A model generated the notes under the pieces. That model was not told the origin of the DNA. It searched no databases and worked only from the letters and a program-made list of their open reading frames with translations. DNA of 64,000 bases from Streptomyces sp. LBL (lineage in GTDB: Bacteria > Actinomycetota > Actinomycetes > Streptomycetales > Streptomycetaceae), in the NCBI RefSeq assembly GCF_029893585.1, contig NZ_JARXYX010000005.1, positions 248,001 through 312,000 on the forward strand. Direction: 5' to 3'. Below are positions 1 to 8,340 of the stretch, piece after piece; position 1 is the first letter of the stretch; every line of letters starts with the position of its first letter. The position numbers and the translations under genes were made by a program.

Positions 1-225
1 GTACGCGCCGGTGCGGGCGAAGGGCAGCGAGGACGTGGCCGTCCCGGCGGCCAGGTCCAGGACCTTCTGCGCGGGGCGGGCGTCGACGGCTTTGGCGACC
101 TCTCTGCGCCACACCCGGTCCTGGCCGAGCGAGAGCACGTCGTTCGTCAGGTCGTACCGTTCCGCCACGTCGTCGAACATCGAAGCGACTTCGTGCGGCT
201 GCTTGTTCAGGGAAGCGCGGGTCAC
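1..225 (-). CDS. menG: Demethylmenaquinone methyltransferase, 5' part only (MenG/UbiE)
   Basis: The N-terminal 75 residues of a MenG/UbiE methyltransferase, which performs the last step of menaquinone synthesis: SAM-dependent C-methylation of demethylmenaquinone. The visible part has the family hallmark [21 protein letters not shown] followed by the start of the SAM-binding Rossmann fold ([12 protein letters not shown]). GTG at 225 is the start that keeps the usual N-terminus. The gene runs off the left edge. Its place beside mqnC, mqnA and mqnE fits the pathway. Family identification is firm; completeness cannot be judged. Confidence 0.9.
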   Translation of the reverse strand, partial: MTRASLNKQPHEVASMFDDVAERYDLTNDVLSLGQDRVWRREVAKAVDARPAQKVLDLAAGTATSSLPFARTGAY

Positions 226-283
226 GGGCCCATTCTTACAGCCCGGGTTCACGGGAGGAGCCGCGGCTTCTTCCTCACGGCCA

Positions 284-331
284 CGTCCTCCGCCCACCCG
301 CGCAACGCGTCCTCCGCCCACCCGCACAACG
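284..331. repeat. 24-bp unit, two tandem copies, in the menG-GH18 intergenic region
   Basis: Two adjacent 24-bp copies (284-307 and 308-331) differ at one base. They lie in the 375-bp divergent gap between menG and the GH18 gene. A second loosely repeated tract built on GACTGCTT lies at about 440-482. No coding sequence is supported in this gap. Confidence 0.7.
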
Positions 332-515
332 GAACGAACACCACGACCAGGATCCAGCCGCGAAGTCGATCCGGAGGCGGGCCCTGACCCACTTCAGGAC
401 CGGATCACCCGTCCGAAACACCACTTTCGGCAACTTCGGACCGCTTCTGACTGCTTATTGCTGCTTATGACTGCTTCTGACCGCGAAGCGCCCGTGTGAC
501 GGCTGTCGACACCTG

Positions 516-529
516 ACACGGCTCCGTGT
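516..529. promoter_or_regulatory. ACACGG-CT-CCGTGT palindrome upstream of the GH18 gene
   Basis: A perfect 6-bp-arm palindrome with a 2-bp centre, 71 bp upstream of the ATG at 601. It could be an operator or a small hairpin in the leader. No regulator is identifiable from sequence. Confidence 0.35.
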
Positions 530-600
530 GAGACATTCCCACTCCGGACGCAGCAACTTTGCGGCCCGGGACGGAAATCACGAGAGCGGGAGCCAACTCG

Positions 601-1638
601 ATGCGGAGTTTCCTGAGGTCTGCGGCCGCGCTCACCTGTCTGTTCACCCTGGCCACCGCGGGGTGCTCCGCGTCCAGCGCACCGAAGCAACCGATGCGCC
701 CCAAGCAACCGACGCAGTCGAGCGCCTCCCCCACCGGGGAGACCGGGGATAACGCGACGTCCGTCTCGTACGCCCCCTACGTCAGCGCCACCGAGGCGTC
801 CGCTCTCGACTCCGTCGGTTCCCCCACGACGTACAACGCGGCCTTCGTCATCTCCGACGGCAACCGCTGCACGCCGAAGTGGAACGGCACCCACGCGATC
901 GGCGACTCCACGGTGACGTCCCGTATGGCGCGGTTGAAGAAGGACGGGGCCACCGTACGGGTCTCCTTCGGCGGGGCCTCCGGGAAGGAGCTCGCGGCGA
1001 CCTGCGACAGCGCGTCCGCGCTGGCCGAGGCGTACGGCGCGGCCCTGGACGCGGCCGGGGCCACGCAGGCCGACTTCGACATCGAGGGCGCCGGACTGGC
1101 GGACTCCGACTCGGTGGGCCTGCGCTCCGAGGCGATAGCGCTCCTGCAGAGGGACCGCGGCGATCTCCGCGTCTCCTTCACCCTCCCGGTGATGCCCTCC
1201 GGTCTCGAAGCGGACAGCCTGGCGCTGCTGGAGTCCGCCAACGAGCACGACGTGCAGGTCTCCACCGTCAACCTCATGGCGATGGACTACGGGGAGTCGT
1301 ACGACGGTGACATGGGCGACTACGCGATCGCCTCGGCCAAGGCCGCGCACACCCAGCTGGAGAAGGTGTTCGGTCTGTCGGCCGCGGCCGCCTGGCGGGG
1401 CATGGCGCTGACCTCGATGATCGGCGTGAACGACGTCGAAGGCGAGACGTTCACGCTCTCCGACGCGGCCCAGGTACGGGCGTTCGCCCAGGAGAACGAG
1501 GTCGCCTGGGTGTCGATGTGGTCCACGTTCCGCGACCAGCAGTGCGAGAAGGGCCGTGCCGGGGACGACGACGCCGCCACCGACTGCAGTGGGGTGAAGC
1601 AGCGTTCGGGGGCGTTCGCGAAGGTGTTCGCCGGCTAG
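601..1638 (+). CDS. GH18 (chitinase-like) lipoprotein
   Basis: A 345-residue exported protein. Residues 1-22 form a lipoprotein signal ending in the lipobox LATAGC, so it should be anchored outside the membrane through Cys. A Ser/Thr/Pro/Lys-rich spacer follows, then a TIM-barrel GH18 domain from about residue 55. The barrel motif ADFDIEG (about 160) is a relaxed form of the GH18 catalytic DxxDxDxE, with the Glu as the presumed acid. VNLMAMDYG resembles the later barrel strand motif. ATG 601 is chosen because GGGAG sits 8 bp upstream and the signal peptide begins there. Chitin is the likely but unproven substrate. Its stop directly abuts the stop of the convergent neighbour. Confidence 0.8.
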   Translation: MRSFLRSAAALTCLFTLATAGCSASSAPKQPMRPKQPTQSSASPTGETGDNATSVSYAPYVSATEASALDSVGSPTTYNAAFVISDGNRCTPKWNGTHAIGDSTVTSRMARLKKDGATVRVSFGGASGKELAATCDSASALAEAYGAALDAAGATQADFDIEGAGLADSDSVGLRSEAIALLQRDRGDLRVSFTLPVMPSGLEADSLALLESANEHDVQVSTVNLMAMDYGESYDGDMGDYAIASAKAAHTQLEKVFGLSAAAAWRGMALTSMIGVNDVEGETFTLSDAAQVRAFAQENEVAWVSMWSTFRDQQCEKGRAGDDDAATDCSGVKQRSGAFAKVFAG

Positions 1639-2553
1639 CTAGACCGCGATCGCGCCGACTTGGTCGCGGAGGGCGACGTCGAGGTCGGTGGTGGTCAGGC
1701 CGAAGGTGCGAGCCGTCTCGGTCGCGTCCAGTCGGAACGGCGCGTACCACTGGTAGTCCATCTCAGCGATCTCCCGGGCAATCGGAACGAATACGCCGGC
1801 CGCACGCATGACGAATCGCGGCAGCTGGATCAGTTTGATCGGCGGCTTGCCCGCGGCCGCTGCGTAACGCTGTGCGAGCTCACGGATGGTGATGGCCGGT
1901 GGGGACGGTACGTGCCAGGCGCGGCCCCAAGCCCGTTCGTCCTGGGCGAGCGTGACCAGGGCCGTGGCCATGTCACGGTTGCAGGTGAAGGTGTGCGGCA
2001 TGTCCAGGTGCCCCGGGATCCAGGCTGCGCGGCCTTTCTCCAGGGCCGGACCGATGATCATGGAGTAGAGGCTGGCCGCGTCTTTGCCGATGTAGTCCGA
2101 TCCGCGGACCTCGACTGTACGGATACCGGCGTTCAGCGACTGCTCCCACAACCGCTTGCGCAGACGGCCCTTGCGCCCGGTGGCAGCCATCGGGGTGTGC
2201 TCGTCCATCTGTCCGCCGGGCTGCTCGCCGTAGGCGTAGAGGCCGGCGGTGAGCGCCAGGACCGCGTCGTTCGCCTTCGCGGCGGCGATCACCGCCGTTT
2301 GCAGGGGCGGCAGCAAGCGCTCCCACGTCGTGTACGAGGGCGGGTTCGCGCAGTGGTAGATCACCTTCGCGTCGCGGGACAGTTCGGTGAGGCGGGCCGC
2401 GGCGGAGGCGTCCGCGGCAACCCGCTCGATCAGTGGGTGGTCGGGGCCCGAGCCGCTGCGCGTGACCATCCGGACGCTCTCGCCGCGCTCGATGAGAAGG
2501 CGCGCGACGTTCGTGCCGATGGAGCCGGCACCGATGATGACATGGTCAGCCAT
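1639..2553 (-). CDS. NAD(P)-binding Rossmann protein (atypical SDR/epimerase-like reductase)
   Basis: A 304-residue protein beginning MADHVIIGAGSIGTNVARLL, a classic NAD(P)-binding GxGxxG fold. The rest resembles NAD-dependent epimerase/dehydratase-like proteins (NmrA/atypical SDR). ATG at 2553 is preferred over the in-frame ATG at 2562 because AAGAAGG lies about 9 bp upstream of 2553 but touches 2562. The substrate is unknown. A palindrome at 2581-2594 and a ruined divergent TetR gene lie just upstream, suggesting it was once repressed by that regulator. Confidence 0.75.
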   Translation of the reverse strand: MADHVIIGAGSIGTNVARLLIERGESVRMVTRSGSGPDHPLIERVAADASAAARLTELSRDAKVIYHCANPPSYTTWERLLPPLQTAVIAAAKANDAVLALTAGLYAYGEQPGGQMDEHTPMAATGRKGRLRKRLWEQSLNAGIRTVEVRGSDYIGKDAASLYSMIIGPALEKGRAAWIPGHLDMPHTFTCNRDMATALVTLAQDERAWGRAWHVPSPPAITIRELAQRYAAAAGKPPIKLIQLPRFVMRAAGVFVPIAREIAEMDYQWYAPFRLDATETARTFGLTTTDLDVALRDQVGAIAV

Positions 2554-2580
2554 GACGGACATCCTTCTTTGAGATCACTG

Positions 2581-2594
2581 CTCTCTGGCGAGAG
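2581..2594. promoter_or_regulatory. CTCTC-TGGC-GAGAG palindrome, candidate TetR operator
   Basis: A perfect 5-bp-arm inverted repeat in the divergent gap between the reductase gene and the TetR pseudogene. Position and symmetry fit the operator of the now broken regulator. This is inference from arrangement only. Confidence 0.35.
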
Positions 2595-2649
2595 TGACAA
2601 GAGTGTTTGAATCGTGCTCACGGGTTGGAGCAGCGCTTTCGAAGCGCCC

Positions 2650-2860
2650 GCTTGCTGAGCACCAACTCGCTCTGGGCGCGCATCCGCGCCGAAATGACCG
2701 AGGAGATCAAGAGAGATCAAGACCGTGGCCAAGCGCCATCCGAAGGGGCGCCGGCCTGTCGCCGAACACAGTCACCCGTGATCTCGGCGTGGCAGGGTCC
2801 GCGGTGTACCGCCAGGCCGTGGGCCGCACTGTCTGGACAGCGGCCCGTCTCCTGAGCCGC
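2650..2860 (+). pseudogene. TetR-family regulator remnant broken by a 10-bp tandem duplication
   Basis: Frame-by-frame translation recovers TetR DNA-binding-domain pieces. IRAEMTEEIKR comes first, then, after a frame change, EIKTVAKRH. A second frame change gives LSPNTVTRDLGVAGSAVYR, matching the helix-turn-helix up to recognition helix 3. The first shift is explained exactly by a perfect 10-bp duplication (2703-2712 repeated at 2713-2722). The ligand-binding domain is absent. It was probably the divergent repressor of the reductase gene next door. Confidence 0.65.
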
Positions 2861-2920
2861 CCCGGGTCGGCCTGCAGTCGGCTCCCCTCACAGAGGCGGC
2901 ACCGCAGGCCGGCCCAGACG

Positions 2921-3340
2921 TCATCGGTCGTCCACGCCGGCGCCGCGGTAGGTGGGCACGTCGGCCAGCATCCCCGCCACGTCGGGGTTGAGTTCATTGC
3001 GGCGGCGGTGCAACTCCTGGATCTTCGCGTTCAGCTCGGGGTCGTCATCGTCGCTGACGTCGAAGATGGCGAGGTCCTCGACCAGGTCAAGCCCTAGGTG
3101 ATCGGTCTCATGGGTCGTCGGGTGCGTCAGGTACTCGAAGAGGCCGTCGAGGTCCTCGACGGCGAACACAGCGCTGTACTCGAAGTCGCCGCCGAAGTCG
3201 CCGCCGAGATCGCGGCCGACGAGGAAGGACTTGACGGAGGGCACCGACCGGCCCTGGTTGCGCCAGCTTTCCAGCGCTGCCTCGATTCGCTCCGGTGCCG
3301 CGTTCGCCTTCATCTTGACGCGATTGATGTGGTAGATCAT
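2921..3340 (-). CDS. Dabb-domain (stress-responsive alpha/beta barrel) protein
   Basis: A 139-residue protein starting MIYHINRVKMKA. It contains one Dabb ferredoxin-like dimeric barrel, recognisable from IYHINRVKMK, RNQGRSVPSVKSFLVGRDLGG and YSAVFAVEDLDGLFEYLTHPTTHE. A more acidic tail follows (DVSDDDDPELNAKIQELHRRRNELN). Dabb proteins are small cytoplasmic dimers, some of them oxygenases or cyclases; no specific activity can be assigned. It is divergent from a TetR gene, with twin operators between them. Confidence 0.75.
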   Translation of the reverse strand: MIYHINRVKMKANAAPERIEAALESWRNQGRSVPSVKSFLVGRDLGGDFGGDFEYSAVFAVEDLDGLFEYLTHPTTHETDHLGLDLVEDLAIFDVSDDDDPELNAKIQELHRRRNELNPDVAGMLADVPTYRGAGVDDR

Positions 3341-3357
3341 TCTCTGCGCCCCATTTT

Positions 3358-3388
3358 CTAACACTGTTAGATTTCCTAACGTCGTTAA
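3358..3388. promoter_or_regulatory. Twin operators CTAAC-N3-GTTAG / CTAAC-N3-GTTAA
   Basis: Two 13-bp inverted repeats of the same design lie at 3358-3370 and 3376-3388. Their centres are 18 bp apart, in the divergent promoter region between the Dabb gene and the TetR gene. This is the usual layout for a TetR repressor controlling itself and its divergent partner. The binding is inferred; the symmetry is seen directly. Confidence 0.6.
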
Positions 3389-3462
3389 CCTAGGATGTGG
3401 CGGCAGCACTGTCAAGGAGAGCGGCTACTGTCCGGGAAGCCACCGAAGCGAAGTGACGGGAC

Positions 3463-4080
3463 ATGCCGAACAGCACACGACGCGCCCGTGAACGGGCAAG
3501 CACCCACGACCGGATCATCGAGGCCGCGCTGCGCGTCCTGGAGAACGAGGGCGCCGCCGCGCTGACCATCCGGCGCATCGCGGCCGACGTGGAGTACACG
3601 GCGCCGGTCGTCTACCAGCACTTCGCCAACAAGGACGCACTAGTGCTGCAGCTGGTCGCGCACGGCTACGGCCTGATGCTGGCCGAGCTCAGACGGGTTC
3701 TCGAAGAGCCCGACATCGACCGGCGCATGCTGGGGGTCGCGTCCGAGTACGTGCGATTCGCAGGCGAGCACCCTCACCTCTATGAGGCCATGAACTCCGC
3801 CATGGTCGATGCGGACGAGCGCCGACGCGCCGCGGAACCGGCCCTCGACGTCCTGAAGGAGCTGCTCACGACCTGGTCGGACGCGCACGGCGTGGACCTG
3901 GCCGACCGCGCCGAGGCCTGCGAGATCGTGTGGGGCACGCTGTACGGCATGGCCTCGCTCGGCTATCTCGGCACCATCGGGACCGAACACGCACAACGAC
4001 TCGCCGAGCAGGCCCTCAGCGCGATCCTCCGCGGCTGGCAAGCCACCGGCGAACCCGTGCCCGTGCGGTCACAGCACTAG
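3463..4080 (+). CDS. TetR/AcrR-family transcriptional regulator
   Basis: A 205-residue protein with an N-terminal TetR helix-turn-helix (residues about 15-62; TIRRIAADVEYTAPVVYQHFANKDAL). The C-terminal ligand domain resembles the WHG/TetR_C_13 type. It probably represses the divergent Dabb gene and itself through the twin operators at 3358-3388. Its stop overlaps the stop of the convergent gene on the other strand within CTAG, leaving no room for a terminator between them. Confidence 0.85.
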   Translation: MPNSTRRARERASTHDRIIEAALRVLENEGAAALTIRRIAADVEYTAPVVYQHFANKDALVLQLVAHGYGLMLAELRRVLEEPDIDRRMLGVASEYVRFAGEHPHLYEAMNSAMVDADERRRAAEPALDVLKELLTTWSDAHGVDLADRAEACEIVWGTLYGMASLGYLGTIGTEHAQRLAEQALSAILRGWQATGEPVPVRSQH

Positions 4081-4697
4081 CGACGCCTGTGCACGAGGCG
4101 CCCCGCGCATACCGTCGCGATACAGGCGCCCGTCCCGTCGAAGACCGCGAGGTCCGCGCGGCCGGTGCCGATGAGGGCCGTCCGCCGGCGGACGGTCGTG
4201 TCGCGGGGCACCACGACGACGTCGTTCCGCGCTGCCGCGGACCGGAGTTCGGGGGTGTCGGCGTGCTCCTCCATGACGGCCGTCGCCCCCAGTTTCAGCA
4301 CCTCGTGGATACGCTCGCGCGGAGTCGGCGCGTTGGGGAGCGGGCCCTGGTGAAGGAGGGCGGGCCCGAGGACGCCGGGCCAGCGCCGCACCCGGGCGCC
4401 CGGAAACCGCTCCTGCACCTCGGCCAGCGTCCCCGTCCCCACGACCCGGCCGGCCTCCACGGCGACGGCACCGTTCTTCACCGGCTCCGAGTCGATGCCC
4501 GGGCCGTCGTCCGAGTCGACGTCCGCGTTGTCGTCCGAGCCGTCGTCGAAGTCCTCGTCCGAGCCGACGCCAAAGTCCTCGTCGAAGTCCTCGTCGGAGC
4601 CGACGCCAAAGTCGTCGTCGAAGTCCTCGTCGGAGCCGACGCCAAAGTCGTCGGCCCAGCCGTACCGCAGCTCGTCGGCGGTGTGAATCGTCAGCAC
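4077..4697 (-). CDS. Imidazolonepropionase-like (amidohydrolase-fold fragment) protein with an acidic repeat
   Basis: A 206-residue protein starting VLTIHTADELRYGW. Its C-terminal half (VAVEAGRVVGTGTLAEVQERFPGARVRRWPGVLGPALLHQG and ADLAVFDGTGACIATVCAGRLVHRR) resembles the composite beta-sandwich of amidohydrolases. No metal-binding TIM barrel is present, so enzymatic activity is doubtful. Residues about 15-60 hold three copies of a 12-residue Asp/Glu-rich unit (DFGVGSDEDFDD). GTG 4697 lies 11 bp after the mqnC stop, so it is probably co-transcribed with mqnC. Function unknown. Confidence 0.65.
   Translation of the reverse strand: MLTIHTADELRYGWADDFGVGSDEDFDDDFGVGSDEDFDEDFGVGSDEDFDDGSDDNADVDSDDGPGIDSEPVKNGAVAVEAGRVVGTGTLAEVQERFPGARVRRWPGVLGPALLHQGPLPNAPTPRERIHEVLKLGATAVMEEHADTPELRSAAARNDVVVVPRDTTVRRRTALIGTGRADLAVFDGTGACIATVCAGRLVHRRR
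4549..4656. repeat. Three 36-bp in-frame tandem repeats
   Basis: Marker GAGCCGACGCCAAAGTC occurs at 4561, 4597 and 4633, an exact 36-bp period. The array encodes three nearly identical acidic 12-residue units in the imidazolonepropionase-like gene. Further Asp/Ser-rich codons follow on its 3' side. Confidence 0.9.
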
Positions 4698-4708
4698 GGG
4701 TACGTCAG

Positions 4709-5908
4709 TCAGTTGGAGGCGAGCAGTTTCAGCTCCGGGTGAGCCGTGCCACCCTCGATCGCCGTGGACGAGATGTGGGACATCACCCGCTCGTCGACGG
4801 GGTCGTTCGCCGGGTCGTCGTGGACGACGATGTGCTCGTACGTCGTGGTCCGCTGGGCCGGGACCCGGCCCGCCTTGCGGATGAGGTCGATAATCTCCAT
4901 CCGGTTGGAGCGGTGCTTGGCGCCGGCGGAGGAGACCACGTTCTCCTCCAGCATGATCGAGCCGAGGTCGTCCGCGCCGTAGTGCAGCGACAGTTGGCCG
5001 GTCTCCTTGCCCGTGGTCAGCCACGAGCCCTGGATGTGGGCGATGTTGTCCATGAACAGCCGCGCGATGGCGATCATCCGCAGGTACTCGAAGAGCGTCG
5101 CCTGGGTGCGGCCCTTCAGGCGGTTGTTCTCGGGCTGGTACGTGTACGGGATGAAGGCCCGGAAGCCGCCCGTGCGGTCCTGTACGTCCCGGATCATCCG
5201 CAGGTGCTCGATGCGCTCGGCGTTGGTCTCGCCGGTCCCCATGAGCATGGTCGACGTCGACTCCACACCGAGCCGGTGCGCGGTCTCCATGATCTCCAGC
5301 CAGCGCTCGCCGGACTCCTTCAGCGGGGCGATGGCCTTGCGGGGCCGCTCGGGGAGCAGCTCGGCACCGGCACCGGCGAAGGAGTCGAGGCCGGCGGCGT
5401 GGATGCGCGAGATGGCGTCTTCCACCGTCACACCGGAGATCCGGGCCATGTGCTCGACCTCGCTCGCCCCGAGGCTGTGGATGACCAGCTGCGGGAAGGC
5501 CTGCTTGATGGCGGAGAAGTGCTGCTCGTAGTACTCGACGCCGTAGTCCGGGTGGTGGCCGCCCTGGAACATGATCTGCGTCCCGCCGAGCTCGACGGTC
5601 TCCGCGCACCGGCGCAGGATGTCGTCCAGGTCGCGGGTCCAGCCCTTGGCGGTGTCCTTGGGGGCCGCGTAGAAGGCGCAGAACTTGCACGCCGTGACGC
5701 ACACGTTCGTGTAGTTGATGTTGCGCTCGATGATGTACGTGGCGATGTGCTCGGTACCCGCGTACCGGCGGCGGCGTACGGCGTCGGCGGCGGCGCCGAG
5801 CGCGTGCAGGGGGGCGTCACGGTAGAGGTCGAGTGCCTCCTCCGGCGTGATGCGTCCGCCTGCCGCGGCGCGGTCGAGCACAGACTGGAGGTCGGCCTTC
5901 TCGGTCAC
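4709..5908 (-). CDS. mqnC: Cyclic dehypoxanthinylfutalosine synthase, radical SAM
   Basis: A 399-residue radical SAM enzyme of the futalosine menaquinone pathway; it cyclises dehypoxanthinylfutalosine. The [4Fe-4S]/SAM motif CVTACKFC has Cys at about 70, 74 and 77. Other family signatures are GGTQIMFQGGHHPDYGVEYYE, MLMGTGET and SLHYGADDLGS. GTG 5908 is chosen because AAGGGA lies 8 bp upstream; a TTG at 5929 would overlap that site. It sits downstream of the A24 peptidase and mqnA on the same strand. Full-length with no damaged motif. Confidence 0.95.
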   Translation of the reverse strand: MTEKADLQSVLDRAAAGGRITPEEALDLYRDAPLHALGAAADAVRRRRYAGTEHIATYIIERNINYTNVCVTACKFCAFYAAPKDTAKGWTRDLDDILRRCAETVELGGTQIMFQGGHHPDYGVEYYEQHFSAIKQAFPQLVIHSLGASEVEHMARISGVTVEDAISRIHAAGLDSFAGAGAELLPERPRKAIAPLKESGERWLEIMETAHRLGVESTSTMLMGTGETNAERIEHLRMIRDVQDRTGGFRAFIPYTYQPENNRLKGRTQATLFEYLRMIAIARLFMDNIAHIQGSWLTTGKETGQLSLHYGADDLGSIMLEENVVSSAGAKHRSNRMEIIDLIRKAGRVPAQRTTTYEHIVVHDDPANDPVDERVMSHISSTAIEGGTAHPELKLLASN

Positions 5909-5980
5909 CGGGAACGTCCCTTTCGTCAAGGGGTTGGACGGACTGGGCCAGCCTACGCCAGCCGTTTTCCGCGACGGCTC

Positions 5981-6751
5981 TCAGGCCGTGTACGCACCGA
6001 TCAGCAGCCCCAGGTACGCCCCCACGATCAGGAACGGCCCGAACGGGATGGCCGTCTTGCGTCCCGCGCGTCCCACGACGACCAGGACACCGCCGTACAA
6101 CGCGCCGAGCAGGAATCCGGCGAAGGTGCCGAGGAGCACGGTCCCCCAGCCGTACCAGCCCAGGACGGCGCCCGCTCCGAGCGCCAGCTTCACATCGCCG
6201 AAGCCCATGCCGCCGGGGTTGACGAACCACAGCACGTAGTAGCCGGCGCCGAGTGCGAGGGCGCCCAGTGCGGCGGACGGCCAGTGGCCGGTGTGCTCGG
6301 GCGCGAGCGTGACCAGCCCGAGCAGGAGGAGCGCGGCGGCGGCGAGCGGCAGGGTCAGCACGTCGGGCAGCCGCCGCACCCGGAAGTCGACGACGGCCAG
6401 CAGCACCCCGACGGGCGCGAGCAGCAGCCAGACGGCGACCTCGGGCCGGGTGCCGGTGGCCGCGGCGAGCCCGGCGCAGAGGAGGGCGGTGACGAGCGAG
6501 ACGAGGGGGGTGCTGGGACCGTACGTGCTCCGCGACGTGCCGGGACCGTACGTGTCTCCTGTCGGGCACTGTCCGCACCGCGCCCGACCGAGCCACCCGT
6601 GGGCCGGGCCCCGGAGGGGATGCCCGCCCGGGCACCGCTCCCGCCAGTCCTCCTCCTCGGGGACGGAGAAGCGGTACGCGGCGCGTGGCACCAGCACGCC
6701 CGCGGCCGCACCCCACAGCGCGGCCGCGGCGATCAGCAAGCCGGTCATCAC
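5981..6751 (-). CDS. A24-family prepilin peptidase
   Basis: A 256-residue polytopic membrane protein with both aspartyl-protease motifs of type IV prepilin peptidases: AVVDFRVRRLPD and GMGFGDVKLA. These enzymes cleave the leader of type IV pilin or secretion-system pseudopilins at the membrane. Residues about 38-62 carry a C..H..CxxC arrangement (CPGGH and CGQC) resembling the zinc-binding loop of bifunctional members. The start is GTG 6751, four bases after the mqnA stop, with ATG 6748 as alternative. Location between mqnA and mqnC suggests cotranscription without an obvious functional link. Confidence 0.88.
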   Translation of the reverse strand: MMTGLLIAAAALWGAAAGVLVPRAAYRFSVPEEEDWRERCPGGHPLRGPAHGWLGRARCGQCPTGDTYGPGTSRSTYGPSTPLVSLVTALLCAGLAAATGTRPEVAVWLLLAPVGVLLAVVDFRVRRLPDVLTLPLAAAALLLLGLVTLAPEHTGHWPSAALGALALGAGYYVLWFVNPGGMGFGDVKLALGAGAVLGWYGWGTVLLGTFAGFLLGALYGGVLVVVGRAGRKTAIPFGPFLIVGAYLGLLIGAYTA

Positions 6752-6755
6752 GGGA

Positions 6756-7613
<858 letters not shown>

Positions 7614-7704
7614 CTAGTCCCCCTGGGATAGGCTCCACACTTCACCCCCGGGGTCAACCACCAGACGATCTTCAAACATTCGGGTGACGTGATCTTGGCC
7701 TCTA

Positions 7705-7732
7705 TTGCTTTCGGCTGCTCGGATGCTAGGCT
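7705..7732 (+). promoter_or_regulatory. HrdB-like promoter of the cold-shock gene
   Basis: TTGCTT (7705-7710) and TAGGCT (7727-7732) are separated by 16 bp, a good vegetative promoter match. Transcription from about 7739 would give a leader of about 155 nt before the csp start. Confidence 0.5.
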
Positions 7733-7768
7733 TGCCGCAAGTTGCAGTTTGGTTTCCCTTGCAGTACA

Positions 7769-7797
7769 GAGCCTGCGGAGCATGTGACCGCGGGCTC
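7769..7797 (+). promoter_or_regulatory. Leader hairpin of the cold-shock mRNA
   Basis: GAGCCTGCGG (7769-7778) can pair with CCGCGGGCTC (7788-7797) over 10 bp with a single G-U pair and a 9-nt loop. It lies in the predicted long 5' leader. Such leaders in cold-shock mRNAs often control stability or translation with temperature. A TCTTATT tract follows, so attenuation is also possible. Confidence 0.4.
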
Positions 7798-7893
7798 TAG
7801 TCTTATTCAGACGTATGCATTTGTGCGGCATTTTTGCTTTCACAGGTTGCAGGGTTCTGGAGCAGGGCAACCCTTTGGGCCCAAGGAGGGCTT

Positions 7894-8097
7894 ATGGCTA
7901 CCGGAACCGTGAAGTGGTTCAACGCCGAAAAGGGCTTTGGATTCATCGCCCAGGAAGGCGGCGGCCCCGACGTCTTCGTCCACTACTCCGCGATCAACGC
8001 GAGCGGTTTCCGCTCGCTGGAGGAGAACCAGCAGGTTTCCTTCGACGTCACTCAGGGCCCGAAGGGCCCGCAGGCGGAGAATGTCACCCCTGCCTGA
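7894..8097 (+). CDS. Cold-shock protein (CspA family)
   Basis: A 67-residue single cold-shock domain protein. It is a five-stranded OB fold with RNP1 (KGFGFIAQ) and RNP2 (VFVHYSAI) nucleic-acid-binding motifs. It acts as a cytoplasmic RNA chaperone. AAGGAGGG lies 3-4 bp before the ATG, unusually strong. It has its own promoter, a long structured leader and a strong terminator, so it is a single-gene unit. Very close in sequence to the abundant Streptomyces Csp proteins. Confidence 0.96.
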   Translation: MATGTVKWFNAEKGFGFIAQEGGGPDVFVHYSAINASGFRSLEENQQVSFDVTQGPKGPQAENVTPA

Positions 8098-8142
8098 GTT
8101 CATGAGCCCAAAGCTCTGATCCGGAACCGATAGCAGTACCCA

Positions 8143-8175
8143 AGGAGCCCCGCGCCGCAAGGCGACGGGGCTCCT
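8143..8175 (+). terminator. Terminator after csp
   Basis: Perfect 10-bp stem AGGAGCCCCG / CGGGGCTCCT. The loop contains a further CGCC-GCAA-GGCG stem-tetraloop. The T-tract is weak (GCCTTTCC), as is common in streptomycetes. Confidence 0.85.
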
Positions 8176-8340
8176 GCCTTTCCACGCCGCCTCGGGCCGG
8201 CCCATAGGCGGACCTTCCCGGGATCGTGAACGGCTTGCGGCTTGCGGCTTGCGACAGGACGCCAGTTGCGTGGATATCGCCTGGTCAAGGCCGGTCTTAC
8301 GGACCGGTCAGGCTCGGTGCGCCAGGTGGCCTCGTAGTCT

